Positions 11,861-21,826 of a DNA stretch of 64,000 nt are shown one piece after another. Location: contig NC_045428.1 in the NCBI RefSeq assembly GCF_902635505.1, forward strand, positions 65,968,141-66,032,140. The letters are read 5' to 3'. This stretch comes from Sarcophilus harrisii. Lineage: Eukaryota > Chordata > Mammalia > Dasyuromorphia > Dasyuridae. Every line of letters starts with the position of its first letter. Positions within the stretch are counted from its first letter, which is position 1. A program made the translations under genes and the position numbers. The notes beneath the pieces were generated by a model. It was given only the letters and a program-made list of their open reading frames with translations. It searched no databases and was not told where the DNA came from.

Positions 11861-12012
11861 ATACTTGGGAGAAAGAAAGGTGCCCCAATTTCACTTGTGC
11901 AGCCCCTCCTGTCCTCCACCAAGGGTGTCAAAGGTGAGATAAATTAAACAACAAAAAACCAACAACTTTCAAATGAATTAACAATATTAAGTCAGCCACT
12001 TGGGCATCTCAC

Positions 12013-12063
12013 TTAGTCTTGTGTGATCTTTCAAATGAAAATTCCAGTTCCGGGTCTTCATAT
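12013..12063 (-). CDS. SMARCAL1: SMARCAL1 coding exon (51 bp), core of HARP2
   Basis: Minus-strand reading after a 'ttttcttttgcag' acceptor (12,066-12,064) gives D-MKTRNWNFHLKDHTRL, the first D being completed by the last base of the preceding exon. It aligns with the human HARP2 segment DVKTRKWSFLLEEHSKL, including the invariant Trp and Phe. The donor A|GTGAG follows at 12,012-12,011. The exon starts and ends in phase 1 and is exactly as long as the matching HARP1 exon at 16,440-16,490. HARP domains bind forked DNA and confer the annealing-helicase activity of the protein. The next exon is not in the window. Confidence 0.93.
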
Positions 12064-13522
12064 CTGCAAAAGAAAAAACAAACCAAAGTCAAAGCCTCTT
12101 TAACATATCCTTCAAAGCTCTCCCCACCAGACCAGGATGCTCCTCAGAGAGCCAACAACGGTCCAAACCCTTAGTGGCTGACATCCCAGAGAGAGACACC
12201 CAAAGGATCTTGGGCCCACAAATCTAAGCTAAAACTAATTGATCTTGGTCACATACCCAAATAATGGTGAAACAAAGGAAGATGATTGGAAGATCTGTGC
12301 CAAAAGAAAAGCACAGCTTCCTTAAAACAAACAAACAAAAAATGATGAGCTTTGGACTGCTGCAAATAAATGTCAAGAAGGAAAGTGATGGCACAGATAC
12401 TTGATGTGATGTGACAAATATTTAATGAATGCCGGCTGCTAGGTGCCAAAGTCCAGAGACAGTCTTTGTAAATATGAAATACAGGAAGGAGTATTAATTT
12501 CAACAGAGATTTACTGAGTTCCTATCACACTCAAGGCAAGGTGTGAGGTGCCATGCTGTCTATTTTCAGCAATTTCAAAAAATAGCAATCAGTGTGTAAG
12601 CAGCATCATTTCAAACACAAAGACAATGACACGGGAAGATGATTCATATTCGCCTTTCAAAGATAAACAAAAACCAAAACAAAACCCACGACTGAGCTGG
12701 AACTGCTGAATTAAAAATGAATGCATCCGAGCTCTCAGAAAAGAATGAAGGCTCTTATTGGAGATGCCCTCAAACCCTCATTTGAGATATTGTATGAAAG
12801 CTGATCACGAATCCAGCCAATCTTCCAATTTCTATGGAATTCTCCCCTCATTCGCTCAAAGCAATAATAAAGCACTGGGTTAGATATGCTGCTTGCTTTT
12901 GTGGTTTGTCTGTTTGCTGAATAAGGGACTCTAACCCTTTTTTTCTCAAAGAGGGAAGGAAACAAAGGCCTGGGAGATCTAAGTGATTTTTAAAAGCCAA
13001 TGGGTCTGAGCTGAGATGTCAGCCTAGAAACCCAGGATTCTGATGTGCTGTTTTTCACCTGCAAGACTAAAAGCTGGCTGTGAAAAATCAAGTACAACTG
13101 ATATTATTTAACCTATGGAATGAGCTGCAGGAAGAATTAATTATCTTCAAGTCCCTGAAGGATTACAGGAGACTGTAACCAGCTGTTCCCTGGTCCCACT
13201 GGGCCTCGATCAGGGAGGCCGGACTGAATGGAAAGCTGGGGGGATTTAGGTGAGAGCTCGATAATGAGTTGGGAGATGCAGCCCAGGGCCTGAGGGAGGT
13301 TCTGGGGCTTATTTGATGGGAGTTCCAAAGCCTGCTGTAAGCTGCCCTACATCCTGTCCGTCTGGAGGGATCTGAGCAAGGCTTCCAGAGGTAAAAGGAG
13401 GAGAGGCAGCAGGTTCTAGCAGCCTGGTACCATTAGGACATTCAACGAGAGGGAAGGTCAAACTTAACAGAGGGGGCCCACTCTGCTGCCTCCACGTCAC
13501 CTAGTTAAATCTGCAAACTTGC
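12064..13522 (-). other. SMARCAL1: SMARCAL1 GC-AG intron between the two HARP2 exons
   Basis: About 1.46 kb. It begins (minus strand) with GCAAGT at 13,522-13,517 and ends in TTTTGCAG at 12,064. It contains a MIR/L2-like fragment near 12,410-12,490; the rest has no recognised family. No alternative GT donor near the exon end keeps the reading frame into the following exon. Confidence 0.85.
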
Positions 13523-13765
13523 CATAATTCCTGGAATCCATCCGCTTAAATACTGCAATCAGATCTTCATCAAAGCCAATGTCTGCCTCAAAGCGAGTTC
13601 GGGAGACGAGCACACATCGGCCTTTCATACTGGCAGGGACCTTGCCGGGGGGTTGGAGCTGCTGTAAAGGCACTTCACCGGTGAGCCCGGACCCTGCAGA
13701 AGCAGTGGTATCAGATCCTTCCAGGGGTTGCAAGGTGATTGTATGAAGGTCCTGGACAGCTTTCA
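13523..13765 (-). CDS. SMARCAL1: SMARCAL1 coding exon (243 bp), end of HARP1, linker and start of HARP2
   Basis: Minus-strand translation begins after a TGCAG acceptor at 13,766, with Met split across the junction. It reads KAVQDLHTITLQPLEGSD..., then a Gly/Ser/Pro/Gln-rich linker, then KGRCVLVSRTRFEADIGFDE and DLIAVFKRMDSRNY. Human SMARCAL1 has [20 protein letters not shown] and [35 protein letters not shown] at the same places, so identity is certain. The exon covers roughly residues 294-375 and ends in phase 1 with a GC donor (ATG|GCAAGT). An open frame runs past both splice sites into intron, including a TATG microsatellite on the 5' side, and that part should not be read as protein. Confidence 0.95.
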
Positions 13766-13814
13766 CTGCAAGGAAAGAAACAGTGCTGTAGCCAACTCTT
13801 GAATAGCAAAAGGA

Positions 13815-13817
13815 GGC

Positions 13818-13850
<33 letters not shown>

Positions 13851-13995
13851 GTGTATATATATACACACATATATATAAATTAATAGATATGTATATATAT
13901 ACACATACATAATATATGTATATTTGTATATATTTACATATAATATATGTATATATTTATATATAGTCTATATATTTATACATATAGACTAAATA
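13815..13995. repeat. (TATATG)n / TA-rich microsatellite
   Basis: Repeats of tatatg and tgtatata, partly self-complementary ('tatagtctatatatttatacatatagacta' near 13,962-13,990 can fold back). Lies 50 bases upstream of the 243-bp exon on the SMARCAL1 sense strand. Confidence 0.9.
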
Positions 13996-14099
13996 AGTGT
14001 ATTTAGAAGAAAAAGGGAGGAGAGGGGAAGATGAAACAGGAAGCAGCTGTCAGATGTGTTTAACTACACGGGCAAAAAAAGGAACTGATCAAAAAGGGC

Positions 14100-14180
14100 A
14101 TTTGCTATGTGCCAAGTGCTAAACTAGAGATACAAATAGAAAAAGCTAGACTGTCTTAATTTTCAAGAAGTTTACATTTT
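14100..14180. repeat. L2/Mon1-like fragment
   Basis: 'tttgctatgtgccaagtgctaaactagagatacaaat' and 'ttttcaagaagtttacattttgtaa' match the widespread text 'ctatgtgccaggcactgtgctaa...ggagcttacattctaat' of L2-associated SINEs. Confidence 0.55.
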
Positions 14181-14185
14181 GTAAT

Positions 14186-14712
14186 AGAGTATTATTGTTC
14201 TATAAGAAATGATCAGCAGGATGATTTCAGAAAGGCCTGGAGAAACTTACATGAACTGATGCTAAGTGAAGTGAGTAGAACCAAGAGAACATTATACACA
14301 GCAACAAAAAGATTATACAATGATCAATTCTGATGGACGTGACTCTTTTCCACAATGAGATGATTCAGGCCAATTCCAAAGGATTTATGATGTAAAGAGC
14401 CATCTGCACACAGAGAGAGAACTATGGGGACTGAATGTGGATCACAACATAGTATTTTCACCTTCTTTATTGTTCTTTGTTTGCATGTTTTTTTCTCATT
14501 TTTTCTTTTTTGGATCTTTTTTTTTTTTTTTTTTTGCAGCATGACAAATGTGGAAATATGTTTAGAAGAATTGCATAAGTTTAATTTATATCAAATTACT
14601 TGCTGTCTAGGGGAAGAAGGAAAGGGGAGGGAGAAACATTTGGAACACAAGGTTTTATAGAGGTGAATGTTGAAAACTATCTTGGCATATATTTTGAAAA
14701 TAAAAAGCTATT
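14186..14712 (+). mobile_element. 5'-truncated L1 LINE, antisense within SMARCAL1
   Basis: Plus-strand text runs from 'tattattgttctataagaaatgatcagcaggatg' (ORF2 C-terminus, equivalent to 22,170 onward) through the 3' UTR 'cttgctgtctagggg' to 'aataaaaagctattattaaaa'. A (T)19 tract lies within the UTR at 14,517-14,535. Its last 200 bases form one arm of the inverted repeat described separately. Confidence 0.85.
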
Positions 14713-15032
14713 ATTAAAAAAACTCTTTATAAAGAAGTTTATATTCTAAATGTGCAGCTTTTGGGTGGATGGAAAGGTCCAGAAACCCTAAGGATGTTAG
14801 AGGCTCTATGAGCCATAAATTCCTATCATTTATTTTCAAAATATATGCCAAGATAGTTTTCAACATTCACCTCTATAAAACCTTGTGTTCCAAATGTTTC
14901 TCCCTCCCCTTTCCTTCTTCCCCTAGACAGCAAGTAATTTGATATAGATTAAACTTATGCAATTCTTCTAAACATATTTCCACATTTGTCATGCTGCAAA
15001 AAAAAAAAAAAAAAAAAAAAGATCCAAAAAGA
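14504..15032. repeat. Near-perfect inverted repeat (arms ~200 bp, spacer 125 bp)
   Basis: The left arm 14,504-14,703 and right arm 14,829-15,032 are reverse complements across the whole L1 3' UTR. Reading base by base I found one substitution ('ttaatttata' against 'ttaatctata') plus different lengths of the T/A homopolymers (19 T against 23 A). Other L1 copies in the window differ from this sequence far more, so the two arms share a recent origin or are kept alike. The structure sits between the 51-bp and 243-bp SMARCAL1 exons and would form a long RNA hairpin in the pre-mRNA. Confidence 0.93.
14829..15032 (-). mobile_element. L1 3' UTR copy, minus orientation (right arm)
   Basis: Starts at 'tttattttcaaaatatatgcc' and ends at the A23 run followed by 'gatccaaaaagatg'. 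Contains only the last ~200 bases of the L1; no ORF2 text. Confidence 0.85.
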
Positions 15033-15756
15033 TGAATCTGAGCCTGGCCCTGTACTTAGCATCTCCACAATGAGGCAGTCCTTTTGTTTGGGGGACTCAG
15101 GGATCCCCCTCACCTCCCTATGCACATTATTTAAGTGGCTAAGATGAGAGTACCTGGGGAGAAAGGCAGAGAAGAGAGTAAGACTTAGGACTGATGGTCA
15201 GGCTAGATGGTGCTCCAGCTCATCAGGAGTGGAGTTGTTGATTTCAAGCTCATTCTAACTCCATGAATTGTAGTAGCCCTAGCAAGGGGGTAGTTTAGGG
15301 AGGAGGGACCCTGGAGGGGCTGCTCTTCCCGCCACTAGACAGTAACAGATGGGTTCCGAAGGGGGAAAGTAATGGTGTTGCTGCCTGAGCATAGCCTACA
15401 CCTGGGGAAGAGAAGGAAGGCTCCAGGACAGAAATGGACTGATCTTGAGACATTCTATTTGGTCACCATTGGATCTGTTCCTATCATAGGAATCCTAGAA
15501 TTTAGGGAGAAATGAATGACTCTCCAAGTTCACCCAGGTAAATAAGTGAAAGGCCCAGTATTCTGGATCTTTTGATTCCAAATGTAAATAATATATATTT
15601 GTTTATATTATTACTCTACATATTGCCTTCCAGTTACCACCCAAACCTTATCTCTATGGGATCCAGTAATCCAACATTGCAGTTTAGTTGTATAGCCAAA
15701 ATATACTCAGGGTGCTGCCAGATTGACATATAGCATTTTATAATCAGAGAACATGT

Positions 15757-15905
15757 AATCCAGAGGTGTCAAACTCAGTGTCTCCCCAGTGGGACAGAAC
15801 CACATTAAAAATGTAACTGGGAAACATTTAACAAATAAATAAATAAAATCACATAATGTCACTGATGTTAATTGGTGGTCCACAATGAGATGTCCATGGA
15901 ACACC
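15757..15905 (+). mobile_element. hAT DNA transposon relic
   Basis: 'ccagaggtgtcaaactcagtg' at the left is the terminal repeat type 'cagaggtgtcaaactc'. The interior 'ccccagtgggacagaaccacattaaaa...aaataaataaataaaa' and 'gtggtccacaatgagatgtcc' fit a short hAT element. The right end is decayed. Confidence 0.6.
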
Positions 15906-15909
15906 ATGC

Positions 15910-16065
15910 TGCCCTTTTACAGATGAAGAAATGTTTCAGAAAGGATAAGTGATTTACCCAGTCACACAGGAAGGAAAGGTCAGAGCTGAGATCCAAACCC
16001 AGCTCCTCTGACTAAAGTCAGAGTGCGCTATTTCGCTCCCTAGGCAGCCTCCATCTAAGCACACT
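15910..16065 (-). repeat. MIR relic
   Basis: 'cttttacagatgaagaaatg', 'agtgatttacccagtcacacaggaagg', 'agctgagatccaaacccagctcctctgac' in reverse-complement MIR order. Confidence 0.85.
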
Positions 16066-16439
16066 CTCCATTTCCCCAGACTGCCTCTTGAAGTGATTGA
16101 ATCCCATCACTTTCTGACAAGGAAAGTGAGATTCAAGGACGTTGATAACTGATAAGCCACAAGAGCAGGTTTAGAACCTGGAATACATAGTTTTTCATTA
16201 CAGCCACACTAATTGTTCTGTCATTATTCTGCACTCAGCTGACCCCTTGCCCTAGCAGCCAGGTTTGACCCAAGTGGCCCTGTATCTCTACCCACAATAA
16301 CCCCACATGGGGTCTCCATACAAATCAGCAGTCCCCCGAGGACCCTGCCATGGGGAAAGGGAAGGAGAAACAATGAAAGATGACAAGCAAATATGGCAAC
16401 GACTCTCTAATAACCAAGGAGGGTGACCTGTTTACTTAC

Positions 16440-16490
16440 TCAGAGGCTTGTAGTCTTTTAGGCTGAAATCCCACATTTTAGTAGCAGGAT
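16440..16490 (-). CDS. SMARCAL1: SMARCAL1 coding exon (51 bp), core of HARP1
   Basis: After the acceptor TTTCAG (16,496-16,491) the minus strand reads D-PATKMWDFSLKDYKPL-M, both end residues being split across junctions. Human SMARCAL1 has DPDTKTWNFSMNDYSALM here. The donor A|GTAAGT at 16,439 is strong. Phase 1 on both sides and a length of 51 bp match the HARP2 exon at 12,013-12,063, showing that exon structure was copied with the domain. The conserved Trp-x-Phe core is present, so the domain looks functional. Confidence 0.95.
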
Positions 16491-16659
16491 CTGAAATGAA
16501 GCAGAAACCACTTAATAGGACCATGATGAGGATAATTACTGTCATTACAATCATTTGTACTTACAAATAGCCTTTCAGCCAGAGTTCAAAATGTTTTACC
16601 AAGGAGCTCTCTTGGTGACTCACACTTCCTAAGAAGTGAATTGCAAATATGTAGAGGGA

Positions 16660-16785
16660 CAATTTTTTATTCCATATTTAGGATGAAGAAACAGGACCAG
16701 GAAGATGACAAGCTTTGTGTAGGGTGGTAGAAATGGGCCTAGAACCCAGACCTTCCAATTCTGAGGGCAAAGTCACCTCCATAAG
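16660..16785 (-). repeat. MIR relic
   Basis: 'tattccatatttaggatgaagaaacagg', 'agaaatgggcctagaacccagaccttcc' follow reverse-complement MIR text. Confidence 0.65.
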
Positions 16786-16984
16786 GCTGTTTCGTAGTTC
16801 ACAGATTTAAAAGCTCATTAAGGAAGTAGCCTATAAGGCACATGCCAAGGATGCAAAAGTAGGGGGTCAAGAGTGGATTGCAGAGCAGTTACAAAAACTG
16901 ACCCTTGAGAGATGCAATGAACAGCCAAAATGGCAGATAAATGGAAGAAAACCCATCTGTAAAAAAGGTCAGCATGTCATTTAC

Positions 16985-17863
16985 CATACTTTCTGCTGGG
17001 CAGACTCTTAAACACAGCAAGGAGCTCTGAATTATATCCAATCTCCACCTGGAAACGGTCTTCTCCCTTCTTTGTGCATTTTCCTCTCTGAGAGTTGAAT
17101 GCTTTCCGAGGAGAAGCCTGGAGAGCTTGTTGAAGTTTTCCATTCTTCTTCTCGAGATATCTCTGTGAGTCCGAAGAGTTGTTAGAGAAAGAACTGGAGT
17201 GTGCAATTATTTCCTGACATTCAGGATGAGAGGTGGAGGGGCTCCCAGTGATGCTGAGCAACTGTCTTCCACGGTCATTCACCTGATCAAAAGTAGCAGC
17301 AGCCTGAAAGTCCTGTGAGGGCCCTGGTTCACCCAAAGGTCCATGATCAGAAGTGGGTGATGTAGGCTTGGACTTGTGAAAGACGCACAAAGGACCCTGA
17401 GCTAGTTTACCAGCATTCTGCTTGTTCTTTAGAGAGTTCTGTGCTAGAGGATGAGAGATCTTATGGACATTCTTTGGATTTGAAATGTGAACCGGACCAG
17501 CTGAACTGACCTCTAGCTTCCCTCGTGTTACTATCCTTGGCTCCAGCGCATTTGGGTGAACTTCAGTGCCTGAGACACAGGGATTCTGTGGACTGGAACT
17601 AATAGCAAGGCGGCCTGAATGAGAAGTCTCTCCTGGTAAGGTCTTTGGGCCACCCGAATGTCTGTGATTGGACTGGTGGACTGTCCCAGGGACAGAGGGG
17701 CCTGAGGCTGTGTTTTTACTTTGCTGGGCTAATTTCTCAGCTCTTCGAGCAAGAGCTTTCTGTCTATTTTCTTCTATCTTTTTCTTCTGTTCTTCAGTGA
17801 GGCCTGGGGACATCTTAACGTGATGTGTGAATGTGATGTGATGATGGGAAAATGATGAAAAAC
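16985..17863 (-). CDS. SMARCAL1: SMARCAL1 first coding exon: RPA-binding motif, linker, start of HARP1
   Basis: SMARCAL1 encodes a nuclear SNF2-family annealing helicase that is recruited by RPA to stalled replication forks and rewinds or regresses them. The exon starts after a TTTTTCCTCCAACAG acceptor at 17,864; 50 bases of 5' UTR precede ATG at 17,813-17,811 (context GTTAAGATGT, A at -3). Residues 1-276 lie here. Residues about 4-30 (LTEEQKKKIEENRQKALARR...) match the human RPA32-binding helix almost unchanged. A Ser/Pro/Gln-rich linker follows, poorly conserved as is usual for this protein. From about residue 247, DRFQVEIGYNSELLAVFKSL begins HARP1. The last base G of the split Asp codon is followed by the donor GTAAATG at 16,984. 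Recognition is certain. The frame remains open for two codons past the donor, which are intronic. Confidence 0.97.
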
Positions 17864-17984
17864 CTGTTGGAGGAAAAAGGGTTCAAAAATAAGCATTAAA
17901 CCTTGTCCATCTGCTAGACCCATGGTCTCTTGTCTGAGGGAATCTTAAAATGAGAAGGAATGGACATACATTCCTTTTTTATTT

Positions 17985-18250
17985 CCCACTTAATAGTATT
18001 TTTTCCCAATTACATGTAAAGATAGTTTTTCAACATTTACTTTCATAAGACTTTGATTTCCGTATTTTTTTTCCCTTCCCGCTCCCCAGGATGGCAAGCA
18101 ATCTAGTATACATGTAAACTGATATATATATTTCTTTTGGAATTCTAATGATGTATGTATATAACACAGGGTTACAGATCCTAATGTGTGTATATATGCT
18201 AGATTATTTTTCAGTTGCAAGAAGCAATTCATTTGGAACCCTACTCTATT
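17985..18250 (-). mobile_element. Old L1-like LINE 3' fragment
   Basis: Plus-strand text 'ttttcccaattacatgtaaagatagtttttcaacatttac', then 'cccttcccgctccccaggatggcaagcaatct' is the reverse complement of a marsupial L1 3' UTR type also seen at 32.4 kb. Lies in the intron just upstream of the first coding exon. Confidence 0.65.
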
Positions 18251-18259
18251 CCAATTGGT

Positions 18260-20779
18260 ATTAATCAATTTAATAAGATTCCATAGAAGTAGTGATTATA
18301 AGTTCTGAGCATCAGGCTCTAGAACTTGAGCTGCAGATTGTAAATTCACTTGCTTAATCACTGGAAGTGAACTAGCATCCTTGTTTTCCTTGTCACGGTG
18401 ACCAAGGTCAGCGTGGCTGAGATGACTCAATTATATGGAAAATCCTCCAACTCATTTTTGTACCTCTGGACCACTCTCTTATCCAAAACAAGCTTATGAT
18501 CCTCTTATGACCCCTTAATCAGTGGAGACGCTCCATGCTTTGCCCAGCCTGAGGCCGACATACCACTTCTAGTAGATGCACTGCTTCTTGGCCCGATAAA
18601 TTGGTGATAGCTTTTGCTTATCACCAATGGGATTCTCTATTTTCTAGTCTCTTTTGAATGTTCAACTTCAAGCTTTATAAAAATAAGATGCTGGAGGAAT
18701 CTCAGGTAGAAAGGAAGATCCGGAGTCCCCTACAGTGCTACTGGCTCAGAGCTCTGCCTCCATCTCTTACTGTGGGCTGGATACTTTAATCCCCACACAG
18801 TGCACGGTGTTTTCTGGTCATCTGTGTTGGTCTTTCACTGCTTCCTCAGGAGACTGTAAGCTCCATGAAGACAGGGAAGGAACTAATCTAAATATTACAC
18901 TTCCCCAGCTCTGCATCTAATGTTTGCTGAACCAAAGACCCCCTCAGTTGTTGTGAGACTCCAATGAGATAATTTATGTAAAATCCTTTGCAAACTTTAA
19001 AAGCTCTATGTAAATGTCAGCTAGTAAAATTCTTCCAAAGTCAGTAATCTGGCTCTCATTCATCTTTACAATTCTATTCCATATAAATCGGCCTGCTAGC
19101 TGTTCTCCATATGGGGCATAACATGACATTCTATTTTCTGTTTCCCATCTTTGTGTCTTTGCATTCATGGTCACCTACATATGCAATGCACCCCCCTCTT
19201 GCTAGTGAAAGCCTTCAAAAATCAGCGCAAGCACCAACTCCTACAGGAAGCCTCTCCCATGGTGGACCCAGCCCATAGCAGTAATCAAATCAATTCAACT
19301 ACAAAGACTTCAAAGAACTCCCCTCTCCCCTTTCCTTCCCCAGTGACTTCCCAGGCCAAAACACCAGCTCCAAGCCACCACTCCCTAGAGATCCCACCTC
19401 CCCAGGAATAAAAGATCCCAGAAGACAAATACTGTCTTTTTGTTTTGGGACTCCCAAACTTATCACTACATCTGACACAAAGTGCTAAAAAGATTCTTTC
19501 TCATTCATGCACTCTTTCAGCTCATTCATGTTACATCTTTTCAGTAGCAAGTAGGATCCACTAAAACAGCTACAATTTCCTCTTGGCTTTCCAAAACCAA
19601 TGACTAGCACACAGCAGATGCTTAATAAAGGCTGGATGAACTGCATTCACTTAATCCACTAGAGGCACTGGAGAAGTTGGGCTACATAATGGAGAATCAC
19701 CAGATAAGGAGAGAGAAGGCATTTTAAGCTGAAAAGGATAAGAGATTAGACTGAAGTAGTGAAAAGACAACACACCCCGGCCTAACATCTGCTGAAAAAG
19801 CCTGTTTCCAACCTAGAGGAGCCAAAAATAAATGAGCATCTAGATCAATTACAGACAAAATTAACACATCCTCATTCAATCCTTTCAACATCAGGCATCG
19901 CTAAATAAATCAAATCTCTGTATGTGGCACCGGGCTGGTCAATATATAAAACTACTTGGACATCATTCCAGGCAAGCAAAACACACACCCACAGAGTTCT
20001 GCTGAGACGTGGGTACCAGCGTCAATGGCCCAGTGCAGCCCTCAGAGATACCACAGCAGCAAAGTTCTGAAGGCATTTCAAGAATCAAACCATTGTATTT
20101 AGCCTCTCCTCTTCTTTAAGGACCTGGTTTCTCCTCATTCAGTATCTCTGGTCAAAGAAATTACCTTGGGGGGAGAGACCACAACCCTTCTGTCCAAAAC
20201 GGCTCCCTTGGCCAGAGGCACACATCTGCATTTAAAAAAGGGAAGTGAAATGGGTTTTATAAGTCCTTACTTGGCATCTTCTACCTCTAGGAAGCCAAAG
20301 AAGAGTGAGAAAAAGAGGAAGTACGCTTCTTATATGCAAAGCAAGGTACTTTTGTTTCATACAAGTTTCCAAAGGATAGCCAATTCCAGCTCCTGGACTC
20401 TAGTTCTAGCTACCCTTCCTCTAATCATGATCCCTCACTTCATTATTTAGCTTTAATCTCCTCCCACTGCATCCAGGGCCATCTTTAGTGGTCCTGATCA
20501 TCACCTTGTTAATGGACCCAGATGGCTCTGGAGACGAAAATGAGGCAGGTGACTTGTACAACCTTCCCTCAGTTAAATCCAATTCATTTGCAAATCATGG
20601 TATCACTTTCTGATGTCAAACAGGAAAACAATTTTAAAAACAACAAAACCTCATCCTTCTTAGCATACATACAATGTGCCTTGGTCTTGGAGTCAAGAGG
20701 CATAGATTCATGTCCTCCACTTATGCTCACAAATCTAGGGAAGGGGACTTAATAATCTATCACCTTGGATGAAGCATTT
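18260..20779. other. SMARCAL1 first intron, mostly unassigned
   Basis: Holds L2-like 3' text at about 18,835-18,930 ('gactgtaagctccatgaagacagggaa') and 19,600-19,640 ('agcagatgcttaataaaggctgg') and a MIR/THER tail at 18,950-19,025. The stretch 19,780-20,060 matches no repeat I know and contains several homeobox-like ATTA/TAAT cores, so it could be conserved non-coding DNA. No exon was seen. Confidence 0.4.
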
Positions 20780-21130
20780 CTTTCTTTCTTTTTTTTTTAT
20801 TAAAGCTTTTTAGTTACAAAACATATGCATGGGTAATTTTTCAACACTGACCCTTGCAAAACCTTTCATTCCAAATTTTCCCTCCTTTCCCCCCACTCAT
20901 TCCCCTAGGTGGCAGGTAAACCAATATAGTTAAAATATATGTTAAATCCAATATATGTATACATATTTATACAATTATCTTTTCTTTTCTTTTTCTTTTA
21001 TTTTATTTAATAGCCTTTTATTTGCAGGTTATATGTATGGGTAACTTTACAGCACTGACAATTGCCAAACCTCTTATTCCAATTTTTCCCCTCTTTCTCC
21101 CACCTCCTCCCCCAGATATACAATTATCTA
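20780..21130 (-). mobile_element. Nested L1 3' ends: one L1 inserted in another
   Basis: The outer L1 (minus, 20,780-20,980) starts with A/T-rich tail text 'tttattaaagctttttagttacaaaacatatgcatgggt' and is flanked by 'aagcattt' at 20,772 and 21,131. The inner L1 (minus, 20,981-21,117) starts 'tagccttttatttgcaggttatatgtatgggtaac' and is flanked by a 12-base direct repeat 'atacaattatct' at 20,969-20,980 and 21,118-21,129. The inner insertion is therefore younger. Confidence 0.85.
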
Positions 21131-21159
21131 AAGCATTTTTCCACGTTGTAAATTCTTTA

Positions 21160-21420
21160 AGGACAGGTACTATGTCTCAGACAAATTCTATAATCACTAT
21201 CTGGGCCAGCCACTTAACTTCGGGGCCTCAGTTCCTTATTTATAAAATGAGAGGGCTGGAATATGTGACTCTAAGGTCCTTACAACTCTAAATCTTATAA
21301 TTCTATAAGGTCACGTGACTTGTCTATTATTAACTAGGTTCCTCTCTGTGAGCCTTAGTTTCTCCATCTGTAAAATGGGAAAAGGGTTGGCATGGGGAGA
21401 GTATTAGATAGATGGATTAG
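21160..21420 (+). repeat. CORE-SINE relics
   Basis: 'gggccagccacttaacttcggggcctcagttccttatttataaaatgag' and a second partial copy 'gtgagccttagtttctccatctgtaaaatggga' match the CORE-SINE sense strand. A palindromic GTCACGTGAC lies at the junction (21,310-21,319). Confidence 0.7.
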
Positions 21421-21826
21421 TATGGTACAGGAACAAAAGAATCAGATTGGAATAAAGGTCCTTGGCTCAAATTCAAGTTTCTACACCTGTATAACATGTG
21501 TGTGTGTTGCTGGGACAAGATATTGGCTACAAAGATCCTTTTCAGCTTTAAATCTAGAAACCTAATAACTTGAAAGTCTCTTCTCTCTTCCTCCTAATGT
21601 TGTTGATCCATTGACTCTGTGGTAGAGTTATTGTCTCTGCCCCTACCTGTGGGAATGAGGTTTGAGGGTGTGAAACCAGGGACTAGGCCCCTGAAAGGCT
21701 CAAGGGAGACCAGTCTCATCTATTTCTAAATGGAAGGAGTCCCAACCCCTCTTTCTACTGACGAGGTACAAAAAGTCATGAAGGTGGGGGTGGGATGGGG
21801 GGGTCACAGATTAAGAATTCATAGGT

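Larger units (their letters stand above)
1..12012 (-). other. SMARCAL1: SMARCAL1 intron following the 51-bp HARP2 exon (partial)
   Basis: Sequence downstream (minus-strand sense) of the donor at 12,012/12,011. I looked for the next expected coding segment, the end of HARP2 followed by the SNF2 ATPase motif I, and saw none, so the acceptor probably lies beyond the left edge and this intron exceeds 12 kb. It holds a solo LTR-like fossil, a CR1/L3 relic with a hAT insertion, two L1 fragments and many MIR/CORE-SINE copies, which are listed separately. A small missed exon cannot be fully excluded. Confidence 0.7.

Noticed and set aside
13497-13910. Open frame continuing on both sides of the 243-bp SMARCAL1 exon
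   Set aside because: The upstream part is TATG microsatellite (YIYT repeats) and the downstream part is past the GC donor; only 13,523-13,765 is exon.
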